In this document: one piece after another, positions 1 through 7,611 of the stretch
Numbering within the stretch: the stretch's first letter is position 1
Layout of the letters: every line of letters begins with the position of its first letter
Origin: Oscillospiraceae bacterium
GTDB taxonomy: Bacteria > Bacillota > Clostridia > Oscillospirales > Ruminococcaceae
NCBI GenBank assembly: GCA_020024185.1
Contig: JAHHUD010000037.1
Location: 1-15,060 of the forward strand
DNA length: 15,060 bases
Reading direction: 5' to 3'
Program-made: the position numbers and the translations under genes
The notes under the pieces: generated by a model
What the model saw: the letters and a program-made list of their open reading frames with translations, nothing else
Database searches by the model: none
What the model was told of the DNA's origin: nothing

Positions 1-147
1 TTATAATATATTATTTTTATTATTGATAAATATATAAAATTTATTTGAAGGTCTAATAATTAATTAAAATTCTAAATAAATACCTATATATGAAATATAT
101 CCATTTTATAAAATATAAAAAAATGTATTTTTTTGTCAAAATATATA
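1..147. other. AT-rich stretch without a recognisable gene
   Basis: This stretch is almost entirely A and T, with many short homopolymer and AT-alternating runs. I find no convincing start codon with a ribosome binding site. A short open frame that begins near 90 runs through the promoter and palindrome described below and encodes only a low-complexity Ile/Phe/Lys/Tyr-rich peptide, so I do not count it as a gene. The only structure is the inverted pair TGTCAA (134-139) and TTGACA (148-153), whose right arm is the -35 box of the next feature. Confidence 0.6.
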
Positions 148-176
148 TTGACATAATTGAATATATTGGTTATACT
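148..176 (+). promoter_or_regulatory. Sigma-A-type promoter upstream of a decayed unit
   Basis: A perfect -35 box TTGACA (148-153) is followed by exactly 17 bases and a -10 box TATACT (171-176), which is five of six matches to TATAAT. The start of transcription would fall around 183. The perfect palindrome at 189-212 then sits immediately downstream, the usual place for a repressor to block transcription. No intact gene follows before the terminator at 623-658. Confidence 0.6.
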
Positions 177-188
177 TTTATCAAAGTC

Positions 189-212
189 GTTTTTAGAACA
201 TGTTCTAAAAAC
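189..212. promoter_or_regulatory. Perfect 24-bp palindrome, probable operator
   Basis: The left half GTTTTTAGAACA (189-200) is followed directly, with no loop, by its exact reverse complement (201-212). A loop-free palindrome is a poor RNA hairpin but a typical binding site for a dimeric repressor. It lies a few bases after the predicted start of the promoter at 148-176. The core AGAACATGTTCT resembles the firmicute LexA box only partly, because GAAC and GTTC are two bases apart rather than four. A TetR-family protein encoded at 719 or 1373 is a reasonable candidate ligand; this is inference. Confidence 0.5.
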
Positions 213-280
213 TTTTTTAAAAGCAGAATGACAATAAATAGCACATTTAAAAATTTTCTACAGTTGTTTTAAGTTTTTCA

Positions 281-622
281 ATGGTTATGTAAATTGTTGT
301 TGGTAGTGTTTTGAATGAAGTTGATGACAGAAGTCAAACACATATTGAAAATAAATGTAGTGTAGATTCGGATTATAACCAAACCTATAAATAGGGCGAT
401 AAACAAGATAACTCCAACTTTATAAAAGTATTTGTAAATAATATTTGGAGTGCTATGGAATGGATTAAAAGTTTGATATGAAATTTTTGTATTACACCTT
501 CACAGTGACAGACGGTTTCCATAGTGCAAAGCATTTTGGTGGTAACGAATTAACATACAAATTTGTTTTGGTCGTATTGCTGGTGAAATGATGCAGCAGC
601 AATTAGATAAAATCTTTCCTAA
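281..622 (+). pseudogene. Decayed coding remnant, family not recognised
   Basis: Three successive reading frames give protein-like text that no single open frame covers. Frame one (about 281-481) has in-frame stops at 290 and near 400 and ends with a stretch reading WSAMEWIKSLI. Frame two (478-591) starts MKFLYYTFTVTDGFHSAKHF and stops at 589-591. Frame three (about 570-622) reads GRIAGEMMQQQLDKIFPKRK and runs into the terminator. The shifts and stops look like an old gene that has lost its frame, with its promoter (148-176) and terminator (623-658) still present. I cannot assign a family. It could also be chance open text in AT-rich DNA. Confidence 0.35.
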
Positions 623-658
623 AAGAAAAGGGCAACACTTAGGTGTTGCTCTTTTCTT
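623..658 (+). terminator. Rho-independent terminator of the decayed unit
   Basis: A 16-bp stem (623-638 with 643-658) closes a TTAG loop. All positions pair, with one G-U wobble. The stem core is GGGCAACAC / GTGTTGCTC and its right arm ends in a T-rich tract (CTTTTCTT). The A-rich left arm means it could work in both directions. It separates the broken region from the tetR pair. Confidence 0.75.
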
Positions 659-685
659 GTACAGGACTGTAAAATATGATATTAT
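657..685 (+). promoter_or_regulatory. Probable promoter of the tetR pair
   Basis: A -35-like TTGTAC (657-662) is followed by a 17-base spacer and TATTAT (680-685). A TG dinucleotide at 677-678 gives an extended -10 (TGATATTAT). The predicted start lies about 25 bases before the ATG at 719. The first two bases of the -35 box overlap the end of the preceding terminator stem. Confidence 0.45.
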
Positions 686-718
686 ATTTACATATATAAA
701 TATTTTGGAAGTAAACTG

Positions 719-1300
719 ATGAAAACAAAAAAATATAACATAAAAAAAGAAAATTTATTGCAGTCAATTATAAATCTTGCTTCTACAAATGATTTATTGA
801 GTATGTCTGTAAGAGATATATGCAAACAACTTAATATATCTATAGGAAGTTACTATTATTACTTTAAAGATAAATCTGATATGTTTGTTAAAATTTTTAG
901 CACAATAGAAGACTATATTTTTGATGAATGTGATAATAAGTTAACACAGGATTGGAAAGAAAATATTATTATAATAATGAAAGCATTTTGCGAATATAAT
1001 AAACGTGGTGCACCAAAGATTATATTTATAGCACAAGGACCTGCAATGGCAAAAAGTGAATATATATTATTATATAAAGAAAAATATTCCTTTAACACAA
1101 TAAAGCATCAGATAGACAATGCAATGGTAAAAGGAGATATAAAAATAAAAGATATGACATCAGAAGAAATCACATATACTATATTTTCCATAGCACGTGG
1201 AAATATTTTGGAATGGGCAAGAACAGAATGTACTTTTGACATAGATAAAAGAATAAATAACTCTATTGAAATTTTTATCAAAGGTTTATGTGTTAGTTGA
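719..1300 (+). CDS. TetR/AcrR-family transcriptional regulator 1
   Basis: This is a predicted one-component repressor of 193 residues, the usual TetR length. An N-terminal helix-turn-helix domain (about residues 10-60) carries the family signature SVRDICKQLNISIGSYYYYF followed by KDKSDMF, where the recognition helix begins at NISIGSYYYYF. The remaining alpha-helical part would bind a ligand and dimerise, but its sequence does not reveal the ligand. The start ATG has GGAAG at 707-711, seven bases upstream. The gene leads a short unit with a second TetR gene 72 bp downstream. TetR regulators usually control themselves or neighbours, so candidates are the promoter/palindrome at 148-212 and the oleate hydratase cluster. 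An 8-bp inverted repeat straddles its stop codon (ATGTGTTA 1288-1295 / TAACACAT 1304-1311); it may be a weak hairpin or an operator. Confidence 0.9.
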   Translation: MKTKKYNIKKENLLQSIINLASTNDLLSMSVRDICKQLNISIGSYYYYFKDKSDMFVKIFSTIEDYIFDECDNKLTQDWKENIIIIMKAFCEYNKRGAPKIIFIAQGPAMAKSEYILLYKEKYSFNTIKHQIDNAMVKGDIKIKDMTSEEITYTIFSIARGNILEWARTECTFDIDKRINNSIEIFIKGLCVS

Positions 1301-1372
1301 AATTAACACATTTATAATATATTATGATATAAATTATATAAACCGATTCAGCGCATAAGAAAGGATTTCAAT

Positions 1373-1945
1373 ATGTCAAATATAACAAAATTAGCATTAG
1401 AAGCTTCTCTTAAAAAACTGTTATTGCAAAAACCATTGAATAAAATTACAATTAATGATATTACAGAGGAATGTGGTGTTAACCGTATGACATTCTACTA
1501 TCACTTTCAGGATATTTATGAGCTTGTTGAGTGGATTTGTATTGAAGAAACAACAAGGGTGTTGAAAGGAAAGAAAAGTTTTTCAACTTGGCAAGAAGGA
1601 TTATATAATATTTTTGAGCTTGCACAGGAAAATAAAGTGTTTATAATGAATGTTTATAATTCTGTAAGTCGTGAACAAATAGAACAATACTTGTATAAAA
1701 TTGTATATAAACTTATTGTTGATATACTTGATGAAATTGCAGAAAATATTCCGATTAGAGAAGAAGACAAAATGTTTATTGCAAACTTTTATAAATACGC
1801 ATTTGTTGGACTTATGCTTGATTGGATAAGAAACGATATGAAAGAAAATCCAAATGAAATAATAAATAAATTATCCATTTTACTTCAAGGAGATATTTCT
1901 AGAGCAATAGAGAATTTTAGAACAGATAAAATAGAAAATAAATAG
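1373..1945 (+). CDS. TetR-family regulator 2, DhaS-like
   Basis: A second TetR-type DNA-binding protein, 190 residues long and distinct from the first. The N-terminus (about residues 5-52) reads as the short DhaS/SczA-like type: TKLALEASLKKLL, then INDITEECGVNRMTFYYHF and QDIYELVEW. Members of that group have a C-terminal regulatory domain typical of low-GC Gram-positives and may be activators or repressors. The effector is not evident. The start is supported by AAGAAAGGA at 1357-1365. The gene ends before a strong terminator at 1984-2024, so the two tetR genes form their own transcription unit ahead of the oleate hydratase gene. Control of that lipid cluster is the natural inference, but nothing here shows it directly. 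Confidence 0.88.
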   Translation: MSNITKLALEASLKKLLLQKPLNKITINDITEECGVNRMTFYYHFQDIYELVEWICIEETTRVLKGKKSFSTWQEGLYNIFELAQENKVFIMNVYNSVSREQIEQYLYKIVYKLIVDILDEIAENIPIREEDKMFIANFYKYAFVGLMLDWIRNDMKENPNEIINKLSILLQGDISRAIENFRTDKIENK

Positions 1946-1983
1946 TTTTATCAAAAGTATAATAATGATAAAAAAACATACAC

Positions 1984-2024
1984 AAAAAGAGCTTTGATTA
2001 GTTTTTAATCAGAGCTCTTTTTTT
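1984..2024 (+). terminator. Rho-independent terminator after the tetR pair
   Basis: A 17-bp stem (1984-2000 with 2006-2022) contains one G-U wobble, a GTTTT loop and a following T run. The core is AGAGCTTTGATTA / TAATCAGAGCTCT. It ends the tetR transcript and implies that oleate hydratase has its own promoter between about 2025 and 2095. Confidence 0.85.
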
Positions 2025-2096
2025 GTTTATGGTAAAAAATGTACTAAAGAATTATAGTATAAGCATAAAATGAAAACTGAAACTAAAAATAAAAAT
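2025..2096 (+). promoter_or_regulatory. Presumed control region of the oleate hydratase cluster
   Basis: The stretch lies between the terminator and the oleate hydratase ribosome binding site, so a promoter is expected. A TATAGT at 2053-2058 could be a -10 box, but no good -35 box lies at standard spacing. It overlaps a small inverted repeat, TACTA (2042-2046) and TAGTA (2055-2059), separated by 8 bases, which is TetR-operator-sized. An activator-dependent promoter would fit the poor -35 box; this is inference. Confidence 0.25.
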
Positions 2097-2101
2097 GGGA
2101 G
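2097..2101 (+). promoter_or_regulatory. Ribosome binding site fixing the oleate hydratase start
   Basis: GGGAG ends 8 bases before the ATG at 2110. An in-frame ATG at 2095 overlaps this site and has no Shine-Dalgarno sequence of its own, so 2110 is preferred. Confidence 0.7.
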
Positions 2102-2109
2102 AATTGATT

Positions 2110-3885
2110 ATGTATTATTCAAGTGGTAACTATGAAGCATTTGCAAAACCTTTAAAGCCAGAAGGTGTTGACCTAAAATCAGCTTATATTATAGGCACAG
2201 GACTTGCTGCTCTTACAGCTGCTTGCTATCTTGTAAGAGATGGACAGATGAAAGGTGAACGAGTTCACATATTTGAAAAAGAAGAAATTCCGGGTGGTGC
2301 TTGCGACGGATACCAATTTCCAGGCATCGGATATGTGATGAGAGGCGGAAGAGAAATGGATAACCACTTTGAGGTTATGTGGGATTTATTCCGGTCTATT
2401 CCATCAGTTGAAACAGAAGGAGTAAGTGTTCTTGATGAATATTACTGGCTTAATAAGAAAGACCCAAACTATTCTCTTTGCCGTGCAACAGTAAACAGAG
2501 GCGAAGATGCACACACAGATGGAAAATTTGATATTTCAGATAAAGGTGCAATGGAAATTATGCACTTATTTTTCACACCAGATGAAATGCTTTATGATAA
2601 AAAAATTACAGAGTTTTTTGATGATGAAGTTTTGAACTCAAACTTCTGGCTTTACTGGAGAACAATGTTTGCTTTTGAAAACTGGCACAGTGCATTAGAA
2701 ATGAAACGATATATTAAAAGATATATTCATCATATTGGTGGACTTCCAGATTTTAAGGCTCTTCGTTTTACAAAATATAATCAGTACGAATCAATGATTA
2801 TTCCTATGATTAAATATCTAGAAAGCTACAATGTACAATTCCATTACAATACAAAAGTTGTTAATGTTGAGTTTGAGATTACACCAGAAGAAAAACTTGC
2901 AAAACGTATTGAACTTTTAGTAAATGATAAAACAAATTATGTTGATTTAACAGAAAATGACCTTGTATTTATTACAAATGGTGGTTGTGTTGAAAACTCA
3001 ACACTTGGCTCTCAAAATACCCCGGCAGAATTTAACACAGAAATAAAATCAGGCGGTGGCTGGGATATGTGGAGAAAAATCGCAGCACAAGATAAATCTT
3101 TTGGTAATCCTGATAAATTCTGTTTTGACCCAGAGCAATCTAACTGGATGAGTGCAACAGTTACAACACTTGATGATAAAATTGTTCCTTATATTCAAAA
3201 TATTTGCAAGAGAAATCCGTTCAGCGGAAAAGTTGTTACAGGTGGTATTGTTACAGTTAAAGATTCAAATTGGCTTTTAAGCTGGACATTTAATCGTCAG
3301 CCTCAGTTCCATTCACAGCCAAAAGGTCAGTTAGTTGGTTGGATTTATGGTTTATTTAGCGATAAACCAGGTAATTTTATAAAGAAACCAATGAGAGAAT
3401 GTACCGGTAAAGAAATATGTATGGAATGGCTATATCACATTGGTGTACCGGAAGATGAAATTGAAAATCTTGCAGAAAACAGCGCAAATACAGTTCCTTG
3501 TATGATGCCATATATCACAGCATTCTTTATGCCAAGGGCATTGGAGGACAGACCAAAAGTTGTGCCAGATAAAGCAGTAAACTTTGCATTTATTGGACAG
3601 TTTGCTGAAACACCAAGAGATACAATATTTACGACAGAATACTCAATGCGTACAGGTATGGAAGCTGTATACACACTTCTTGATATTGACCGTGGAGTGC
3701 CAGAAGTTTGGGGTAGCACATATGATATAAGAGATTTACTTGATTCTGCTGTTAAACTCAGAGATGGTAAACCAATAACAGATATTGACCTTAGCTGGCA
3801 AGAAAAACTTGTCTTAAAAGAAGCTCTTAAAAAAATACGTGGAACAGATATAGAAAAAATCTTAAAAGAGCATAATGTAATTTAA
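2110..3885 (+). CDS. ohyA: Oleate hydratase (MCRA family, FAD-dependent)
   Basis: The enzyme adds water to the cis-9 double bond of unsaturated fatty acids such as oleic acid, giving 10-hydroxy fatty acids. It needs FAD as a structural cofactor and acts in the cytoplasm or at the inner membrane face. The N-terminus MYYSSGNYEAFAKP is diagnostic for this 'myosin-cross-reactive antigen' family. The Rossmann FAD motif is AYIIGTGLAALTAACYLVRDG (about residues 25-45). Counting from this start, the catalytic Glu of RGGREMDNHFE is E82 and the Tyr of EMKRY is Y201, the same numbers as the catalytic pair of S. aureus OhyA. The predicted length, 591 residues, also equals that enzyme. These agreements support the start at 2110. 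It is the first gene of a cluster with a radical SAM enzyme (59 bp downstream), an MMPL transporter and a secreted repeat protein. In gut anaerobes the reaction is linked to detoxification of dietary unsaturated fatty acids. Confidence 0.97.
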   Translation: MYYSSGNYEAFAKPLKPEGVDLKSAYIIGTGLAALTAACYLVRDGQMKGERVHIFEKEEIPGGACDGYQFPGIGYVMRGGREMDNHFEVMWDLFRSIPSVETEGVSVLDEYYWLNKKDPNYSLCRATVNRGEDAHTDGKFDISDKGAMEIMHLFFTPDEMLYDKKITEFFDDEVLNSNFWLYWRTMFAFENWHSALEMKRYIKRYIHHIGGLPDFKALRFTKYNQYESMIIPMIKYLESYNVQFHYNTKVVNVEFEITPEEKLAKRIELLVNDKTNYVDLTENDLVFITNGGCVENSTLGSQNTPAEFNTEIKSGGGWDMWRKIAAQDKSFGNPDKFCFDPEQSNWMSATVTTLDDKIVPYIQNICKRNPFSGKVVTGGIVTVKDSNWLLSWTFNRQPQFHSQPKGQLVGWIYGLFSDKPGNFIKKPMRECTGKEICMEWLYHIGVPEDEIENLAENSANTVPCMMPYITAFFMPRALEDRPKVVPDKAVNFAFIGQFAETPRDTIFTTEYSMRTGMEAVYTLLDIDRGVPEVWGSTYDIRDLLDSAVKLRDGKPITDIDLSWQEKLVLKEALKKIRGTDIEKILKEHNVI

Positions 3886-3944
3886 TTTATGTAAAAATAA
3901 ATTGTTTGCGTATAATTTACTAGATAAAAAGTGGAGGAAATAAT

Positions 3945-5309
3945 ATGTTGTCAAAAAATTTAACAAAGTTTGGGTTAAATACAGCATTATCATACATTGA
4001 AAAAAATCCAGAAAAGAATATGAATAAAATTATGGACTGGGTTGATAAAATTGCAGGTGAAGGTCCTAATAGCTTTGAAAGCCATAGAAAGATTATAAGG
4101 TCAATTATAGAAGACCCACAATCAAACTGGTATAAGCTTATAATGAGAATTTTTAGAGATACAGACCCAGATGTATTAAAAACAATATTTACAAACTTTT
4201 TTCTTAATGCAGGAATTATAGGCTGGCAGACACAACAGGAATGTAGAAAAAAATATAATTGCAATATACCATGGGCAATTTTGCTTGACCCAACCAGTGC
4301 GTGCAACTTGCATTGTACTGGTTGTTGGGCAGCAGAATATGGAAATAAATTAAATTTATCTTACGATGAAATTGATTCAATAATCACACAAGGTAAAGAA
4401 CTTGGTGTTCATTTGTATATTTACACAGGCGGTGAACCACTTGTTCGAAAAGATGACCTTATAAAAATATGTGAAAAACATTCAGATTGTATCTTCCTTT
4501 CATTTACAAATGCAACATTGATAGATGAAAAATTTGCAAATGAAATGCTTAGAGTTAAAAACTTTATACCGGCAATTAGTGTAGAAGGTTCAACTGAAAG
4601 TCACGATAAGAGAAGAGGACATGGCTCTTATGAAAAAGTTGTTGATGCCATGAAACTTCTTAAATCCAAAAAGTTACCATTTGGTATTTCTTGTTGTTAC
4701 ACAAGCGAAAATTATATCAGTATAAGCAGTGAAGAATTCTATGACCAAATGATAGAATGGGGTGCTTCTTTTGTATGGTATTTCCACTATATGCCAGTTG
4801 GAAATGATGCTGCACCACAACTTTTGCTTACACCAGAGCAAAGAGAATATATGTATCATCAAATACGCAAATTCAGACAAACAAAAGATATTTTTGGAAT
4901 GGACTTCCAAAATGACGGCGAATTTGTTGGAGGTTGTATTGCAGGAGGCAGAAGATATTTACATATTAACGCAAACGGAGACGCTGACCCATGTGTATTT
5001 ATTCACTATTCAGACAGCAATATAAGAGAAAAAACACTTTTAGAATGTTTACAATCACCGTTGTTTATGGCTTATCATGACAATCAACCATTTAATGATA
5101 ATCATTTAAGACCTTGTCCAATGCTTGAAAATCCAGAATCTTTGCGTAAACTAGTTAAGCAAACAGGTGCAAAATCAACAGATTTGGAAAGTCCAGAAAC
5201 TGTTGACCACTTGTGTGGTAAATGTGATGTGTATGCAAAAGAATGGAAAGAAACAGCAGATAAGCTTTGGTATTGCAACGGAAAATGCAACGAGTGTGGA
5301 AATAATTGA
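3945..5309 (+). CDS. Radical SAM enzyme, substrate unknown, Cys-rich C-terminus
   Basis: A 454-residue radical SAM protein. Such enzymes use a [4Fe-4S] cluster to cleave S-adenosylmethionine to a 5'-deoxyadenosyl radical. The cluster motif CxxxCxxC is at C120, C124 and C127 (DPTSACNLHCTGCWAAEYG). The SAM-binding YTGGEPL is at about 160-166. An alpha-helical N-terminal extension of about 105 residues has no motif I recognise. The C-terminal part holds eight more Cys: C331, C350, C391, C424, C427, C444, C448 and C451, with the patterns CGKC and CNGKCNEC. This suggests one or two auxiliary iron-sulfur clusters in a SPASM/twitch-like domain. Translation starts at an ATG preceded by GGAGG (3933-3937). 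It lies 59 bp after oleate hydratase with no terminator between. Peptide substrates are common for SPASM enzymes, but no precursor-peptide gene is visible, so a lipid-linked substrate is possible; this is inference. Confidence 0.93.
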   Translation: MLSKNLTKFGLNTALSYIEKNPEKNMNKIMDWVDKIAGEGPNSFESHRKIIRSIIEDPQSNWYKLIMRIFRDTDPDVLKTIFTNFFLNAGIIGWQTQQECRKKYNCNIPWAILLDPTSACNLHCTGCWAAEYGNKLNLSYDEIDSIITQGKELGVHLYIYTGGEPLVRKDDLIKICEKHSDCIFLSFTNATLIDEKFANEMLRVKNFIPAISVEGSTESHDKRRGHGSYEKVVDAMKLLKSKKLPFGISCCYTSENYISISSEEFYDQMIEWGASFVWYFHYMPVGNDAAPQLLLTPEQREYMYHQIRKFRQTKDIFGMDFQNDGEFVGGCIAGGRRYLHINANGDADPCVFIHYSDSNIREKTLLECLQSPLFMAYHDNQPFNDNHLRPCPMLENPESLRKLVKQTGAKSTDLESPETVDHLCGKCDVYAKEWKETADKLWYCNGKCNECGNN

Positions 5310-5454
5310 TAATAAATTATTATTTTAAATTTATATAATATTAAAACTGATAACAATCGGAATAATCTTATATAACTGCTTAAAAATCACAAAAAATAAT
5401 ATAGTTTGGATAAAAAGTAAATTTTAAAGTAAATAGACAAATTTTTATTTTAGA

Positions 5455-5492
5455 TTTAGATGAATTTATTATATCATCAAAAATCATCTAAA
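5455..5492 (+). repeat. Inverted repeat ahead of the MMPL gene
   Basis: TTTAGATGA (5455-5463) and TCATCTAAA (5484-5492) are exact 9-bp complements separated by 20 bases. The pair ends 7 bases before the Shine-Dalgarno sequence of the MMPL gene. It may be an RNA hairpin affecting translation, or an operator for an internal promoter (weak candidate TTGGAT 5406-5411, TAAATA 5430-5435). No T run follows, so it is not a classical terminator. The 200-bp gap it lies in is the largest in the cluster and otherwise holds only AT-rich DNA. Confidence 0.4.
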
Positions 5493-5499
5493 ATAAAAT

Positions 5500-5503
5500 G
5501 GAG
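5500..5503 (+). promoter_or_regulatory. Ribosome binding site fixing the MMPL start
   Basis: GGAG lies 7 bases before the ATG at 5511. A longer frame opening at an ATG at 5460 starts inside the inverted repeat, lacks a ribosome binding site and would add 17 atypical residues, so 5511 is chosen. Confidence 0.7.
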
Positions 5504-5510
5504 AAAAGTA

Positions 5511-7583
5511 ATGAATAAAATTAGAAAATGGATTGTAAAATACAGAAATGCAATCTTGGTTGTAGCATTTTTGTTACTTATACCATCTGCGTATGGATAT
5601 ATTCATACAAAAGTGAACTACGATATTCTGTATTATCTTCCAAATGATATAGAAACAATGATAGGTCAGGACATCTTAAAAGATGACTTTGGAAAAGGTG
5701 CTTTTGCAATGGAAATTGTAGAAGGTATGCCGTATAAAGATGTGGCTGAGGTAAAAAAGAAAATAGAACAAGTTGATGGTGTTGAAACAGTAATATGGTA
5801 TGACAGTATAGCAGATTTATCTATGCCGGTAACAATGCTTCCTGATGACCTACAAAAAATATTTAATGCTGAAAATTCAACATTGATGGCGATTTTCTTT
5901 AAAGATACAACTTCTTCTGATGAAACAATGAAAGCTATCAGCGAAATAAGAAATGTAACAGGAAAGCAGTGTTTTTTAAGTGGTATGTCTGCGGTTGTTA
6001 CAGATACAAAAGAATTGTCAGAAAGAGAAGCTCCGATATACATAATTATTGCAGTAATACTTACTTGTATCGTTTTGGGAATATTTATGGATAGTTATTT
6101 ACTTCCATTTATATTTATGCTCAGTATAGGCATGGCTATTGTATATAACCTTGGCAGTAACTATTTCTTTGGAGAAATATCTTATATTACAAAAGCATTG
6201 AGCGCAGTTTTACAGCTTGGTGTAACACTTGACTATTCAATATTCCTGTGGCACAGCTATCAGGAAAATCAACAGAGATTTCCAAATGATAAAGAGCGTG
6301 CAATGGCACATGCTATATCAAATACATTTTCATCAGTTGTTGGTAGTTCAATAACAACAGTTGCAGGTTTCATTGCTTTGTGTTTTATGAGTTTTAAACT
6401 GGGGCTTGACCTTGGTATTGTTATGGCAAAAGGTGTTATTTTTGGTGTAATTGCTTGTGTAACGATTTTGCCGGCACTAATTTTACTATTTGATAAAGCA
6501 ATTGAAAAAACAACACATAAGCAGATATTGCCGAATATGGATAAATTTGCGTCCTTTGTAACAGGACATAGAAAAATATTTATTGCAATATTTATCGTGT
6601 TAATTATACCTGCTGTATGGGGATATACAAAAACAAATGTGTATTATGAGCTGGACTCAAGTCTTCCACGCACACTGCCAAGTATACAGGCAAATACAAT
6701 GCTTTCTGAAGATTATGATATGAATGCAACTCACATGGTTTTAGCAAGCAGTGATTTATCTTCTAAAAATGGTAAGGCAATGCTTAAAGAAATATCCGAT
6801 GTTGCAGGAGTAAAATTTGCATTGGGATTAGACAGCTTTTTAGGTTCTGCAATACCAAGAGAATTAATTCCGGACGAATTAACAGAATCTTTAAAGAAAG
6901 ATGATTGGCAGTTAATGCTTGTACAATCAGAATATAAGGTTGCATCTGATGAAGTTAATGAGCAGTGTGAAATAATAAATAATATTGTAAAAAAATATGA
7001 TGAAAAAGCAATGCTTATAGGTGAAGCACCTTGTACAAAGGACCTTATACAGATTACAGATAAAGACTTTAAAGTTGTAAATTTAATTTCTATTATTGCA
7101 ATATTTCTCATAATAGCGATTGTATTCAAATCAGTTGCAGTTCCAATTATTCTTGTTATGGTTATTGAATTTGCAATTTTTGTAAATCTTGGTATTCCTT
7201 ATTACACAAATACAGTTTTACCATTTATAGCTTCTATCGTAATTGGTACAATTCAGCTTGGTGCAACTGTTGACTATGCAATTTTGATGACAACAAGATA
7301 TAAAAAAGAACGCTGTAAAGGAAAAAATAAACATGATGCTATTACAATAGCACTTTCGACTTCAATTCCATCAGTAATAGTTTCTGCACTTGGATTTTTT
7401 GGTGCAACTTTTGGCGTTGGTTTATATTCTGATATTGATATGATTTCATCTTTGTGTACACTGATGGCAAGAGGTGCGATTATCAGTATGCTTGTTGTAA
7501 TAATGGTTCTTCCATCTATGCTTAGTCTTTTTGATAAATTTATCAAAGTAACAACAATTGGAATGAAGAACATAGAAAATTAG
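5511..7583 (+). CDS. MMPL/RND-superfamily exporter, probable lipid transporter
   Basis: A 690-residue proton-driven efflux protein of the MMPL (MmpL-like) branch of the RND superfamily, in the cell membrane. Members export lipids, fatty acids or other hydrophobic molecules. The protein is two similar halves. Each starts with a hydrophobic helix (about residues 14-30 and 356-372) followed by a related text: GYIHTKVNYDILYYLP in half one and GYTKTNVYYELDSSLP in half two. Each has an extracellular domain and then about five membrane helices. The TM4 signatures GVTLDYSIF (about 237-245) and GATVDYAIL (about 584-592) carry the Asp expected for proton coupling. The gene is followed after 28 bp by the secreted glycine-heptad protein, so the two are probably co-translated partners. 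The position after oleate hydratase suggests a fatty-acid-derived substrate, by analogy with S. aureus FarE; the substrate itself cannot be read from the sequence. Confidence 0.93.
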   Translation: MNKIRKWIVKYRNAILVVAFLLLIPSAYGYIHTKVNYDILYYLPNDIETMIGQDILKDDFGKGAFAMEIVEGMPYKDVAEVKKKIEQVDGVETVIWYDSIADLSMPVTMLPDDLQKIFNAENSTLMAIFFKDTTSSDETMKAISEIRNVTGKQCFLSGMSAVVTDTKELSEREAPIYIIIAVILTCIVLGIFMDSYLLPFIFMLSIGMAIVYNLGSNYFFGEISYITKALSAVLQLGVTLDYSIFLWHSYQENQQRFPNDKERAMAHAISNTFSSVVGSSITTVAGFIALCFMSFKLGLDLGIVMAKGVIFGVIACVTILPALILLFDKAIEKTTHKQILPNMDKFASFVTGHRKIFIAIFIVLIIPAVWGYTKTNVYYELDSSLPRTLPSIQANTMLSEDYDMNATHMVLASSDLSSKNGKAMLKEISDVAGVKFALGLDSFLGSAIPRELIPDELTESLKKDDWQLMLVQSEYKVASDEVNEQCEIINNIVKKYDEKAMLIGEAPCTKDLIQITDKDFKVVNLISIIAIFLIIAIVFKSVAVPIILVMVIEFAIFVNLGIPYYTNTVLPFIASIVIGTIQLGATVDYAILMTTRYKKERCKGKNKHDAITIALSTSIPSVIVSALGFFGATFGVGLYSDIDMISSLCTLMARGAIISMLVVIMVLPSMLSLFDKFIKVTTIGMKNIEN

Positions 7584-7611
7584 ATTTTGGCTTTATATAG
7601 AGGTAATAAAA

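Noticed and set aside
189..212. LexA (SOS) box
   Set aside because: The firmicute box has GAAC and GTTC four bases apart; here only two bases separate them, and no SOS gene follows.
90..272. Open frame of 60 codons in the AT-rich left end
   Set aside because: It runs through the promoter and the palindrome, has no ribosome binding site and encodes a low-complexity Ile/Phe/Lys/Tyr-rich peptide.
1288..1311. Inverted repeat ATGTGTTA / TAACACAT as a terminator of the first tetR gene
   Set aside because: The stem is only 8 bp, AT-rich and without a proper T run, and the second tetR gene follows closely; noted only as a possible weak hairpin.
3911..3916. TATAAT as the -10 box of a separate radical SAM promoter
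   Set aside because: The hexamer is perfect, but no -35 box lies at proper spacing and the TG is one base off for an extended -10; read-through from oleate hydratase is simpler.
5310..5340. AT hairpin after the radical SAM gene as a terminator
   Set aside because: It consists only of A-T pairs with almost no loop and would be too unstable to stop transcription.
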